Assembly (NCBI GenBank): GCA_029204225.1
Contig: CM055102.1
Span: 62,355,168 to 62,419,167 of the forward strand
Direction of reading: 5' to 3'
Length of the DNA stretch: 64,000 bases
From: Diphasiastrum complanatum
Lineage: Eukaryota > Streptophyta > Lycopodiopsida > Lycopodiales > Lycopodiaceae
Each line of letters begins with the position of its first letter. The stretch's first letter is position 1. This document shows positions 12,494 to 23,954 of this stretch, in pieces. The notes under the pieces were generated by a model. It did not search any database and was not told where the DNA came from. It saw only the letters and a program-made list of their open reading frames with translations. A program made the position numbers and the translations under genes.

Positions 12494-13183
12494 GATTGAT
12501 ATTATGGCTTGACTTTACTCGATAGCCAAATCACTTCACCTTTGTCCGCTTCGCCTAACATTCTTTTCAAGTGCTATGCACTCTTCTTGTACAAAAGCTA
12601 AGATCACCTTCCTCCACCTTGTAAGTCTTATGATTCGAGGGGTTGGGCCCTAATGGTATTAAATCATAATTGATGGTTTGGAGGCCTAAAACCCATGATA
12701 GTGGATTTTATTCTCTGACGTAAATTCTCTATTTTTTTTTGTCTTTACAAGAGTCGGAAGTTTACAAGCTTATGGAAACAAGCAACCTCCATCTTGAAAA
12801 GATTGGTGGAGGACTGAAATTAGTGCTGATGCAATAAATTTCCATCATAAGTTGTGCGAAAAAAAGTGTGGTTGTGTGAATGGGATAATGCTACACTGAT
12901 TTAAGAGCAGAAAGAACGAGGAATTGCTTTTTGAAAGAACAAATTCTGGGTTTCTGCTTATCTAATCAGATTGCTGTAAAATTTCTTTTACAATTCATTC
13001 TTTTCGATATCCTGGAAGAAGATGAATGGAAGACTTATTGAACTGCATGAAAACTCGGGCTAAGAACCTCTTCTGAAACCTTGTTAAAAGGTTAAGTTAC
13101 CGTCTCCATTTATTTTTCTTCCTAGTTCTCTGAGAATGAGTTCTACACATATTCTGTGGGAGAAGATGGAATGAACTCATGGC

Positions 13184-13585
13184 TTGCTGGTGATGGAAGT
13201 AAGGCACATTTCTTGGGCATCTGTAGCGCATTTCCGGAACTTCTTCAATGAATGTCCTGTACATCTACTGGACAGGAAAGCAGTCTGCATGAGAGCAGAA
13301 TTCGATCCTAAACCAAAGGATTTTTTTTGGATTGATTCCCTCCGAGATTGGCAGCCTCATTTGATATGGGCATTGGGCGGTCGTTTCTATTGGCACATGA
13401 GGAGCTCTGTTAGGCCGATGGAATACATTCTGTCAGTGTTTGTCAACACATTTCCTGATCTTGAGGGTCGGTTGAAGGCGTTGTGGCAGGGCGCAGGTAA
13501 GGGTATAACCTGGAGGGCGGCTTCTTTGCATCTGCAAAAGCACCGAGGGATCCAGGTCTTCATGGATTCTGAGCCTGAGGTCTGA
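13184..13585 (+). CDS. Hypothetical ORF, 133 codons, unrecognised
   Basis: Longest open frame between the SWIM fragment and the next LTR. Trp-rich, with pieces such as FWIDSLRDWQPHLIWALGG. I recognise no domain, signal peptide or membrane segment. The other strand is also fairly open here, and there is no supporting intron or promoter signal. It could be chance or a relic. Confidence 0.15.
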   Translation: MLVMEVRHISWASVAHFRNFFNECPVHLLDRKAVCMRAEFDPKPKDFFWIDSLRDWQPHLIWALGGRFYWHMRSSVRPMEYILSVFVNTFPDLEGRLKALWQGAGKGITWRAASLHLQKHRGIQVFMDSEPEV

Positions 13586-14204
13586 AGGGGATGCGACTGC
13601 CTGAGCCGACTGATCGTCGGCCATTGCATGGAAGAGAAAGTATGCATGGAGTGAGTTAGGTAGAAGAGGGGCCTTTACATAGTTTAGGCTATGTTATGAA
13701 ACAAAAACAATTTCGGTCACTCATGGCCTATTTTGACTCTTACTAGGACTCCTATAACTGAGCACTATGGACATAGAAATTGACCGAGGTTGGAATGACC
13801 CGGAAATGGTCATGATACTAGTTACTTATCAATTTGCACATTTTTTTTTTGGCATATTACGTATGGCCTTTCGGAAGTTTTTTGACTGTTAAAAAGAGTA
13901 GTACCGAAATTCGAAAAAATATATATTTTTTCGAATTGTACTAGGCACTTTTCATGTTATTTTAAAAAATGACCGTAAAAGATATGTATAATCTAATTTG
14001 CCCAGAATTGGCAATTTTTCATACCACATCATGGAACTATTTAGACTGGTGTTGCAGATTAAAAATATTGGAATTTGGTGAAATTGTGATTTTACCGAAT
14101 GTATTTAGTAATTTGCATAGATCTAACCCTTTCCCGTATGAGTGTGGATATGACAGCCAAAAAACACAAATAATTAGCTATAAAATTGAGAACTCCAGAT
14201 TAGT
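13586..14204. other. Non-coding, AT-rich
   Basis: No gene or repeat recognised; long A/T runs and one short open frame without known similarity. Confidence 0.4.
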
Positions 14205-14853
14205 TTCCGAAGGATCATTGATTGGATTTGCGTATTTTGCCCATTTCCCGTAATTTGCCCAATTTTACCCGTTAGGGTTTCTGCAAGTTTTCAGTATTGC
14301 CCGTAATTCACAGTTTGGGTTTTGCCCGATAAATATTTTTCTTCGATGGCTCTTTGACTGAAGTTGACTTTTTTGGCATTCATGACTAGGGCTCCCACGA
14401 CAACACGGTTTCCCTGAAAAATACACTGAGTGATCATATATTAGAAAAAATGGACTCAGTACATGGTGAGATTTTAGCACGGTCATACCGGCTATTTTTT
14501 ACAACTGGCCATTTTTTTTTGAAAAGCCGTAAAATATTTACCGGCCATTTCTAAGGCCGCAAAATTTGCTCTACCCTCATTTAAGGAGGGCTAGGACCCA
14601 ATTCTAGGTGGACCGGCACTTTTGGCTCGGTCTTACAAAACTTGACCACAAAATATTTTGACGATTTTTTCGAAAGTCAGTTTCTTACTTTTAAACTGTG
14701 TCTAGCCACTTTAGGACGGGCTGGGACCCAATTCTAAGGCAAATTTGTGTCGATTTTTCTCTAATAACCGGGTTTACATGCCGGTTTTTTCAATTATTGC
14801 AAACTTAAACTTCAATATTAGCCCGATTTTCCGTGCAGAAATATCGGCTAATA
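14205..14853 (+). repeat. Truncated copy of the 33-kb LTR (3' part)
   Basis: About 650 bp closely matching 33,245-33,895 in the same orientation, including GCGTATTTTGCCCATTTCC, ACCGGCTATTTTTTACAAC and AAATATCGGCTAA. It ends CTAATA where the other copy ends CTAACA, and it lacks the ~1.9 kb 5' part. No primer site follows, so it is a 3' or solo LTR remnant. Confidence 0.75.
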
Positions 14854-14879
14854 ATGGAATGGATCCAATTCCTACAATC

Positions 14880-15471
14880 TCACATTCTTGATCACTTCTT
14901 GTGAAGATAAAATTTTTAGAGTTATTGTAAGAAAGTAAAGTAGAGAAGTAGTATAAGGGAAGCTCCTTAGATCCTGCTTACAAATCACAAACACAATGAT
15001 AACACACTATGGAGAAACCACCCAACCAAGTAAAAGCATCCAATCAAACTCTAGAAGCCTCACTCCCAAGCCAAGGAACAAGAAGCATGAATATAGAGTG
15101 AGAGCTTGGCAATGAATCCAAAACCATGATGAGGAGTAGGACGAGTTTGGACCCAATATATAGAGCCAAAAGCATCCTGGGCACATAGCCATGCATAGCC
15201 CTAAGTTACCTATACATAGATTCACCTAGAATAGAGTCCTAAGCATGGACCAACTATTTATAGAATTGCTATTGATAACTCTACACATGCATACACTGTC
15301 TCATACCTTGTCTAAACTCCATTTAGTGTGTTTAGGGCCTCACAAGGATATTAGTTACTTTCGGGTCACGTCCAGTATGACGTGGCATAACTAAAAGCTT
15401 GTTTCACTGGAGTATCGTGTATCCAAGACTAGGAGTATATTGTATCCTATGTACTGGTCATGGACATAACA
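14880..15471 (-). repeat. Copia-type LTR relic
   Basis: On the minus strand it begins TGTTATGTCCATGACC at 15,471. It shares diverged blocks (ACCACCCAACCA, CATGCATACAC, AGGATATTAGTTAC-like) with the 25.1-25.7 kb segment, whose LTR begins TGTTATGGCCATG. Its left end is approximate. It lies downstream of the gag relic in the same orientation, so pol has been deleted. Confidence 0.45.
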
Positions 15472-15558
15472 GGTAGTCCTTTTGGTGAGTCATGTGGGAG
15501 CTTGCCCCACTATCAATCCACCAAGTGTTTTTATTAGATGTTGGTGTTATGGATGTCA

Positions 15559-16290
15559 TCAAGGATAAGTTGTATTCATCCTCCTCCTCAAGCACATGGT
15601 TGCCATGGTTGTCCTTCTCTTGGGCATTCTTTTTCTTGTAACACTCGAATGCAAAGTGTCATTTCTTACCACAAAAAAAACATTTGAGCTTCTTCTTGTC
15701 CTTCTTGCTCTTGCCTTTGGAGCTTGATCCTCCATCCTTGCTCTCGGCCTCCATGTCTTGGGTCTTCTTGGATGGAAACATCTTCTTCTTGCCTTTAAAA
15801 GAAAAGTTAGCTTTTCATCACCATCATTCAAAGATAGAGAACCAATCCTATTTTTGATATGAAGCATTCTACTCTACTCAGCTAGAAGCACACTATGAAG
15901 CTTTTCTATGCTAGGAAGTAGATCTTGAATAGCAAAAGTTTGAACAAGATTAGAATACTCATTCCCTAATTCATTCAAAATGACTTGAACTAACTCATTG
16001 TTTATGATCTTATCACCTATTGAAGACAACTCTTTATTCAATGATTTGGTCCTAAGAACATAATCTTGGGCACTTTCATTACTTCCTTTCATGCTTGAAG
16101 GATTTGGTTTCTTAGCATGAGTATTCTTGAAGTATTATTGGATTCATAAATAGACTTTAATGAATCCCATTCCTCTTTGGCCGAGATACAAGATGAAACT
16201 TCTTTCAGTAGGTCATTACTCCAATCTAGATTTTTTCTTGTATCTTACCAATTATTGTCCACATTGAGGTTCTTCTTTCTCACCAAGGAC
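15559..16290 (-). pseudogene. Copia gag relic with zinc knuckle
   Basis: Minus-strand frames give AKEEWDSLKSIYES, then SAQDYVLRTKSLNKEL, ELVQVILNELGNEYSNLVQ and a Lys/Arg-rich zinc-knuckle segment CGKK*HFAFECYKKK. The knuckle contains a TGA stop (15,659-15,661) where Gly is expected, and the gag is split into at least three frames. Only gag remains; protease, integrase and RT are absent. Confidence 0.75.
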
Positions 16291-16699
16291 AATGTCAAAG
16301 ATCATGGAGTACTAGCAAAGACACCACTCTCACTTTTCAAATGGCAAAGTTAGTGGATGTGAGCCTTTCATTGGCTTCAAGCAAAAAACCACCCATTGAT
16401 GCCATTTTTTTTTTTAGGAAAAGCACCTGAAACGTATTATAGTTTCACTTGGAGATCTGAACCTAAGATGTCTTCTAGTAATTGAAAGCTTATATACCCC
16501 AACCTATCACTCTTTTAACAAATTTAGAATGATGGATTAATAGATTTCAATCACTCCTTACTTAATCTATAGTTTTTGGCAATATTCTTCTCTCAACTTC
16601 AATGCACACTCAAAATATCTAAGAATCATATTTAATGTAGTTGAATCAAGCTTTAAATCAACTTCATGATTGATCTAAACCAAGAATAAATCAAAGGAA

Positions 16700-17165
16700 T
16701 AGAAACAATGCATGAGAAAGCTTGAAAATTGCACTAAATTTGCTAGTTTTGGGTGTATGATGGTAATAATGTGCCAAACTATAATTTATTGCTCCAAAAC
16801 AGGTACTGTATGGCCCACATGTGTGGATAGTACTCCTGCAGCCCACAACAAGATTTGGGACAAATATATTGACTCAATGCCATCAATGCTCTTGTACTTG
16901 GATCTGATACTACGTGAAATTTCAGAAAATGAGAACAAGAATGGATCACAAACAGATCCACAAGAGAGATTGGGTGTCAGATTCAATTGATCTACCAATC
17001 TACACAAGATTAGTGCACTTTAGATCAATTTTCCATGAAGAAATCTAACAAGAACAATCAACAATGATCAAAACTAAGGACTACTGGTTTTACACATGTG
17101 AAGACTTGTACCTGTATGGCCTGCAGATAGAGAATGAAGTACTAACAAGTTAGAATGCTTAGAAA
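16700..17165 (-). repeat. Inverted partial copy of the 38-kb copia LTR and leader
   Basis: Runs antiparallel to about 38,640-39,080. Shared blocks include GCAGCCCACAACAAGATTTG, AATGATCAAAACT and ACACATGTGAA. A decayed primer site, GATCTGATAC-TA, sits at 16,911-16,922 (two changes from GCTCTGATACCA). Leader lies on the left and LTR on the right, so this copy is in minus orientation. Confidence 0.7.
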
Positions 17166-17232
17166 TCACAAAACATCAAGACTAGCATTGAAATAACTCA
17201 AGATATGCCTCCAAAACCAAGATCTCACTTCA

Positions 17233-17807
17233 TTGATTATTATGGCCAAATGTGGCTCTATATTTTTGATGGTAAACCCTCTAGCTATCCTATTGGCAAA
17301 GAGATGGTTGAGATCAAGGAGGAGCTTGATCAAGAGGTATAGCTTCATTTGTCAATCAAAGTATGCTCTTTCATTTTTCAAGAAGTTTGATATGCATGGT
17401 TGTAAGCATGTAGATATTCCAATGGAGCAAAATGTAAAGTGTCTAATAAAGAGGATGAATCATCTTTTTAAGACATCACTCTTTATTGGCAACTTATAGG
17501 CTCATTGATGTGGATGACAATGATCTATGTTGTAGTGTATGCAAGTTAGTCAAAGTATGCAAGATCCACTAGTTATGCATTTGAAAAGTGCCAAAAGGAT
17601 CTTAAGATACATCCCGAGTACACCTGATTTCGGCATTATTTAAAGAGGAGATTCAATTAACTTGCATGCATTTAGTGATTTAGATTTTGCATTGGACAAG
17701 ACTCGATAAAATTTTTACAAGTGCCTTTGCAACATTCGCAGAGAAGGGGTCATTTCTTGGCTATCCAAGAAGCAGAAACAATCTAACTATCATCCACTGA
17801 GGTTGGG
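17233..17807 (+). pseudogene. Copia RT/RNase H fragment
   Basis: Frames show CQSKYALSFFKKFDMHGCKHVDIPMEQN, read here in two blocks (CQSKYALSFFKKF and DIPMEQN). These are followed by LIGSLMWMTM, DFGII, LHAFSDSDFA and ISWLSKKQK, the end of copia RT and the start of RNase H. Several frameshifts and a stop near 17,708 break it. It abuts a gypsy RT fragment on the other strand. Confidence 0.75.
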
Positions 17808-18620
17808 AGATCGGCCATTCACGTACCTTACGAACTTATCATAATCGATCTCGATGCCATGATTAGATTATGATATGGCCTAGATACTTGAGCTTAGTCT
17901 AAAAGAACTTGCATTTCAACTAGAGATTTTCTTGCCTTAGTAAACCCAAGACAATACGAAGGTGCTCGTCATGCTGCTCAAGGGTCCGATTATAAATTAA
18001 CATGTCGTCTAAAAACAAACTTCCCCAGATATGGACGAACAGTATCGTTCATCATCTGTTGGAAGGTTGCGGGTGCATTTGAGAGTCCAAACAGTAACAC
18101 CAAAAACTCATAATGCTATACTTGGTTCAAAAACCAACCTTAAAGACATCTTCATCCCTAATCCTTATTTGATGATAACCTGATCTAAGGTCTATCTTGG
18201 AGAAATACTTAGCTCCATTCAGACAGTCCATTAGATCATCCATCCTAGGTAAGGGATATCTATTCTTCATGGTCATCTTATTCATTTTTTTAAAGTCAAC
18301 ACAGAGGCGAGTGCCTCCGTCCTTTTTACTAACTAAAAGGACTAGTGCTCTCCAAGGAGACTTACTAGGTCTAATGTGACCCATCCTAAGATACTCTTGA
18401 AGTTGTCTACCTATTTCATCCTCTTCCTTCAAGCTAACCTTGTAAGGAAACAACGATACAAGGGTACTTTTGGGAAGGAGCTCTATTTTGATGATCTATG
18501 CTTCTAGAAGGAGGGAGACCTTCAGGTAGACGCTTAGGAAAAACATCATCAAATTCCTGCCTAAGTGTCTTAAATACCCTACCCTTAGGTGAATCCTCAT
18601 CTTAAGGAGCTTTAACACTA
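17808..18620 (-). pseudogene. Ty3/gypsy reverse transcriptase fragment
   Basis: The minus strand encodes [43 protein letters not shown] and [13 protein letters not shown], that is RT motifs through the first catalytic Asp (KIDL). Then, in another frame, [15 protein letters not shown] follows. The second catalytic motif (FIDD-like) is missing or scrambled after that. No LTR or other domain is attached. Confidence 0.85.
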
Positions 18621-18642
18621 GAGTTGTTTTCTTTCAGCACAT

Positions 18643-18664
18643 TTTTGTGCGCATGCGCACAAAA
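18643..18664. repeat. 22-bp perfect palindrome
   Basis: TTTTGTGCGCA followed at once by its exact reverse complement, with no spacer. A partial further copy (AGTGCGCA) follows. Function unknown; possibly the centre of a decayed foldback element. Confidence 0.9.
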
Positions 18665-19910
18665 GTGCGCATAAAACCCTTGGCCACTTGACGAGACATA
18701 ACATGTCGTCAAATGATTGAAATTTCAATCTTCCAATTGCATGTGGAACTAGACTTTACTCTTCACTGTGTTATCGGAAGACTTTAATTTTTTTTTCTCT
18801 GAATTGTTGGCAATTTACCCCCAAAATCTTCAATTTTCAGCACTTTTCAACATTTCACATGGGTAAACTTTAGGTGCATGTATATATCTCTATAGGACAC
18901 CAAATTTGAAGTTTTTTTTGCACATATCTATCTCTATAGATCTCCTTATTCAAATTTTTTCCAATAGGGCTTTTGGAGGGAATTGATGGCTTGAAATATT
19001 TGCAGAGAATCTATTTCAGGCATAGGTGGAGGTGAAGACGTGCCTTCACCTGTGGGCACAGTGGGTTCCATATCGCACAAAGGAGAGGTCGCTAGGAAAA
19101 CAACAAGAGTTTAGATAGCGAAGAGGCTTAGAGAACTTGAGAGCTCTTTCAAGAAATCTAGGCCAAGGTGACGTGTGAAAATGAGGGGGGTTAAGGCCTA
19201 TTCCTTTGGAGAAATCCATCTCCAACATCATTTTATGCTCACAAAACTTTTAGTTCTAAGTTTTAAAACGTTGAACAGCAAACTTGAGTCACAAGTTTTG
19301 TGATGCTTCGTAAGTGATGATTGTCACAAAAGTACCTACGTACTTTGCAAAGTTAAAAGGTACTTTCAAGGCATTATGAAGAAAGCATATAATATAACCT
19401 CCTTCCTGTGCATCTTGATGGTTTTCAGTTCAAAAACCGACTGATAGAAAACATATACGGTTTATGTACATTTTGTAGCAGAAAACAGTCACCAAAAATC
19501 AGAGAACCTTAAAGGAATCACTTCTTTAACTAGCATAGGAGGCTCGTTCTCTATCCAAACGATGTCGGATTTGAACGAAGCGAAAAGCAAAGTTGTTCAC
19601 AAAAGATTTCCAAACTAAGCTTTCCAAATTCATAAACATGAAGTATTAACCAACCAAAAGTGATGTTCCGCTTTGCATTTCATCAGCTGAATACACTAAT
19701 CAAACTAGAGAAGCACTAAATCTGATCGATGCATACTTGAATCAATTTTTCACCTTATAAGTAGATAGAAATATTGTAAACTCAATTGACAAGCATGATA
19801 TTATTCACTTTTTTTGGGTAAGTGAAACGACCCCAATACATGATTGATGAAGCTATAACATAGACAAGTGCTTGCCATTTCACAACCTTTTGCTCATAGA
19901 TGTGATTTTC
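18665..19910. other. Non-coding 3' flank of the P450 locus
   Basis: No coding region recognised. This contains the presumed 3' UTR and terminator of the P450 that ends at 19,911. Confidence 0.4.
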
Positions 19911-21110
19911 CTATTTGATTGCGAAGAACCTTACAATGTATCCATCCGCTGGTTTTGGGTGAGGAAGGTACTTGATTTTCGGACATGGGTTGATAGGTTC
20001 CCATCTGAATAGAATGAAGTTAAAATTATACAACGTCTACAATTTGGATGTTAAAGCGTGACACTATTTTGTAAATGTATTTCACACTTTCTTTCTAGCA
20101 CTTGAAAAGCATGATTATTGAAAAAACTATTGTCTGAAGAGAATTAACTCCAAATAATTAGCATCTTGACAATTTACAACTGGATATGAAAATGTTCCCT
20201 ATTCAGGCTATTCTAGTGAAATAGCCCTTAATGAAACATTAATCTGAAGAACAAAATTGTATTAGTAAGAGACCAACAATGCGATATCAGGTCAGAGGTA
20301 CCTGTAGTTTAGAATCAAGTGATGTATCATTGCTGATATTTGTAGCTTCGCAAAATCTGAACCTGGGCAGCCTCTCGCTCCTGCTCCGAATGGAACATAG
20401 GCTCCCAATTTGGGTTTGCAATCCTGTTTGGAAGCAAGATATTACATCCTTAGTCAATGTTATGTCCACTTTTACGTTTTGATGAGAGTGGAAATATGAA
20501 TGAGTAAGTAAGCTAGCCATCTTCTTTTATGAGAGTTAGAATCTAAATGAGTAAGCAATATTATGAGCTCAATTAAGGTGCAGGGGACTTCTGACAATCC
20601 AACGATCAGGGTTGAAGGTGTATGGATTTGGGAAGGTTGATGGGTCAAGGTGAATTGCTCGAAACCACAATTGGACTGACCAACCTTTTGGAATGGTAGA
20701 TTCTGTAGATGCAATTTCAATCTGTCAATTGCTATAACTTTTGAATTTTATCACAATAGTACTTTCTACATTACATTTTAGAGATGAGGATAAGTATTTT
20801 TACCATTCAGCTCAACATCCTCCATTGCTTTTCGAAATGTAAAGGGAGACAAGTTTATTATCCTTAGCGTCTCATCGATCACCTACATGAAAACAATGAC
20901 AAGCTAATCTATTGTTCATCCACCACATGGGTAAAACCTAAGGCTATTCTATGACACAGAAACAAGTGGAAGAAATCCAAATTGAGAATAGGCTAAGAGC
21001 CTATTACCCTTGACATAAAATTCATTGCTTTGAAATCTGATACCGAAAGGCTTCCAATTTTTCCTTTTGGCATTTGTTGATGCTCTTCCTAGTACATTCA
21101 CACCTCAGCC

Positions 21111-21230
21111 ACATAAGTGCATGAACTACTAATAGATTCAAATAAGTGTATGAACTATTAATCTATTTACATAAGTGCATGAACCACTAATCTATTCACA
21201 TAAGTGCATGAACTTCTAATCTATTCAATC
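21111..21230. repeat. ~33-bp tandem repeat in P450 intron 4
   Basis: About four imperfect copies of a unit like CATAAGTGCATGAAC-nACTAATCTATT, lying between exon 4 and exon 5 of the P450. Confidence 0.8.
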
Positions 21231-22777
21231 CATTAACAAGAAACATCAAATATGCCATCCAACTATTATGTGGGTGGCGTTGTAGTTGCAAATGATTTGC
21301 AAGAAGTACACAGATCCCTTTTAGATCTATCCTTAAGGTTGCACAAATATTTGTAGTTGTACAAAAAAGAATGTACACATTCTCAATAGTAGCTAGCTAA
21401 GAGAGCAAACTAGATCTTATTTCCTTGCCTTACAAAGAGCCTAGAAAACTGAAAATGGATAATATCAGCTCCTCCAAGTTCATCGACACCGCCAATATGT
21501 TCAAACTTTTCGAATTAAAACAAGCTAACTTGCAAAAATTAAGACACAAGCAAGATGACACTGCTAGTTGAATATATTAGTATCATGTTCATTTAAGTGA
21601 ATGTATATTATGTGGAGTACATGACACGTGCACAACAAACTTTTGCGGAGCTCAATCATACAATGGCAATGTTGGTAGGTAGGTGCAAGGAGGTGTAGGA
21701 ATTTTACTTTTCATGAGAGAAGGTGGAAAATTTGTGAGGTGAAATGTGAAGGGTTGGAACAAACCTTGAGTTTTTGTAAGGCTTGGGGATGCTTTTGGAG
21801 AAAGTACATGACCCACACGATGGAGTGGGCAGTAGTCTCATGCCCAGCTAGCATGAAAGCCAATATGGTGTCAATGATCTCCTCGTCTTGTAGCCCCTCC
21901 CCAGCTTCATCCTTGCTTTGCATCATAATGTCAAGAATATCCGGATTTGAGGCCTGCTGCACTACTCCATCCCTTCTCGCGTGGATGATGCTTTGTAAGC
22001 GCGAATGGAGTCTCCTCCTAGCCTATTACCCACACAAAATTACACTCTAGTCAAGTTGATCTAGATGAGTGTGATGTACTTTAGTTTGATCTTTTTGTGA
22101 TGATCATAAGTTTTTGCATATTTGTATCTTTTGTATGTCCTCATTTGTGTAGTTGAATGGAGTAAACTCCAAACCTCCAGTAGAGACAAGGAAGCCTTCA
22201 CCAATCTGCCACTAATTGGTTTCATCAATTTTCATGGTATTCAACTTGATCTAGATAGAAGCACAATTATATTGCAGCTAATGCTTATGATTCTGGCAAC
22301 AACCTTGAGAGCGCGCGCGATTATATGGAATCCCAGGTAGATTGATTGCTAGGCTTCGCAAAGCCAGATTGAGAAGGTGCACCTCCATCCCGAAGGCGTC
22401 GACTTCTTTCCCAGGCTCGTAGCTGAGGATCGTCTTGGCAATTATGTTGAACGATAGCTGCAAAGCTCAAGGTAAGAAAGGACCAGCAGGATCGAGTCAA
22501 GAGGGCTAAATCGCAAGATAGTGGATCAAAATATGGCGACGTGGCAGTAACAACAATCTACTTGCCTTTAGAATCTCTGGGAGGACGACAACCTCGCCTC
22601 TCTTTGTCCATTCGTTCAATGTCTTGGTGGTCAGACTCTGCAGGTCCGAGAGCATGCACTTGAGTGTAATTGAGTTCGTTATAGATGGAATAGCGAAGGC
22701 GCTTGTGACTCTCGCCAGCCATACTTAGAAAGGATTTTCCTCCCACCAGCTTGGTGAAGGACTTAGGCCATCCTACT

Positions 22778-22867
22778 CCAAACTTTTTGTAGTTCATTAG
22801 CACTCCTTTTGCCAGCTCAGGTCCAAACTTTTTGTAGTTCATTAGCACCCCTTTTGCCAGCTCAGGT
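22778..22867 (-). repeat. 45-bp in-frame tandem duplication in P450 exon 2
   Basis: Two adjacent 45-bp copies (22,778-22,822 and 22,823-22,867) differing at one base. They encode PELAKGVLMNYKKFG twice. Homologous P450s have this B-helix segment once, so 15 residues have been inserted before the GWPKS block. Confidence 0.9.
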
Positions 22868-22954
22868 GTGGTGATGCAAATGGTAGGTTGCCCAAACAAG
22901 TGTGTTCGAAACAATCCTTTAAAGTTGCTACTGAAATGAGGTGGTTAGTGTCAG

Positions 22955-23347
22955 CATCACATTTCATTAGAGGAGTTTTGAGTTTCAAAAAGACCCTTTA
23001 AGAATTCGTGCAAGATGTAGTTTATATTATTAAAATATTATAACACTAATACTTTTGACTTGTCATAACTTTTTAATCGTAGCTTAGAAGTATATCATCT
23101 AACATATCATTGGAAAGCCCTTGTCAAGCGCTTTCCAATGCACCAAACTCCGCTAAATTCGGACTTACCACTAAAAAGTTATGCCAATTTTAGTGTGGAA
23201 TCAAAATGTGGACTCAAAAAGTTACGTTATGTAGATTTCAAATTTGAATGTTTCAATTGGTCCATGTGTAAGAAAAAATTGAGAAAAAATATAAAAAGAA
23301 TCTTTACAAAGGGTCTTTTTTGGATTCAGAACTCCTCTAATGTGATG
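22955..23347. mobile_element. MITE-like foldback in P450 intron 1
   Basis: About 390 bp with ~40-bp terminal inverted repeats: the left arm holds ATTAGAGGAGTT ... AAGACCCTTT and the right arm AAAGGGTCTTTTTTG ... AACTCCTCTAAT. Nested inverted pieces lie inside (ATAACTTTTTA/TAAAAAGTTAT and CATTGGAAAGC/GCTTTCCAATG). There is no coding capacity. The exact ends and target duplication are not certain. Confidence 0.75.
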
Positions 23348-23943
23348 GTAGCCAAACATCCTTTGATGTGAGAAAAAAAAACAAGAGAAAGATTCATTAA
23401 CAATAGGGTGACCATTTTGTATTTCAAGCAGGATCTAGTAGACATTGATAAAAGCCAAGCAGTGATCTAGTTGATCCTTTAGAATCATCATCTAAGATCT
23501 CATCCGAGGATTTTTCAGGAAGGCCGAATAATTGCTATGTCTGCATGGTTCATGGCACTTGGACTCATCCTACATAACTGTGATTCTAAACTGTGAAGTG
23601 AAGTATGGTGCTACGGCACATGGCAAGAAAAATAAGACGAGTCTAATCTCACCTGCTAGTTCTTTTTCTCCAAATCAAATCTGGCTTCTCATCATTGAAG
23701 CATCTGAGCAACTCCAACGTCTGTCCCAAAAGAGGAAGTCCAAGACTCCCTGGTGGCATCCCGGCAACTCCAGACTTGAGAAATGGATGATATCTCACAA
23801 TATTGAATGCCAAAGCCAATGCATAGGCAAGGAAGATTGTTACCAACCCACTTAGTAGCATCATCATGAATTCCATCTTTTTTCTAGTGAGTAGCAAGAA
23901 TCAAAATTGATTTGGTAGCTGATGATGAATGCTCCTCTTCAGA

Positions 23944-23954
23944 AGATATATATA
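23944..23954 (-). promoter_or_regulatory. Candidate TATA box of the P450
   Basis: The minus strand reads CTATATATATC about 50 bp upstream of the ATG at 23,897, a plausible core promoter. Assigned by position and composition only. Confidence 0.4.

Larger units (their letters stand above)
19911..23897 (-). pseudogene. CYP88-like cytochrome P450, 9 exons, two frameshifts
   Basis: Membrane-anchored haem monooxygenase of the CYP85 clan, most like CYP88 (ent-kaurenoic acid oxidase of gibberellin synthesis). Exons: 23653-23897, 22562-22930, 22304-22465, 21765-22022, 21008-21088, 20804-20882, 20596-20702, 20302-20423, 19911-20004; all introns GT-AG. Motifs in order: N-terminal hydrophobic anchor, LPLLGQTLELL, I-helix AGHETT, ETLRII (ExxR), FNPDRW, haem loop FGAGARGCPG, and C-terminal LPHPKPADG. 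Two breaks: a +1 shift in exon 2 near 22,640-22,700, and a +4 shift at a CGCGCGCGC tract (22,311-22,319) in exon 3. The summed exons are 1517 bp; removing 1 and 4 bp gives 1512 bp (504 codons) and every exon phase then fits. A 45-bp in-frame tandem duplication lies in exon 2. Likely a recent pseudogene, or assembly error if the indels are false. Confidence 0.85.
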
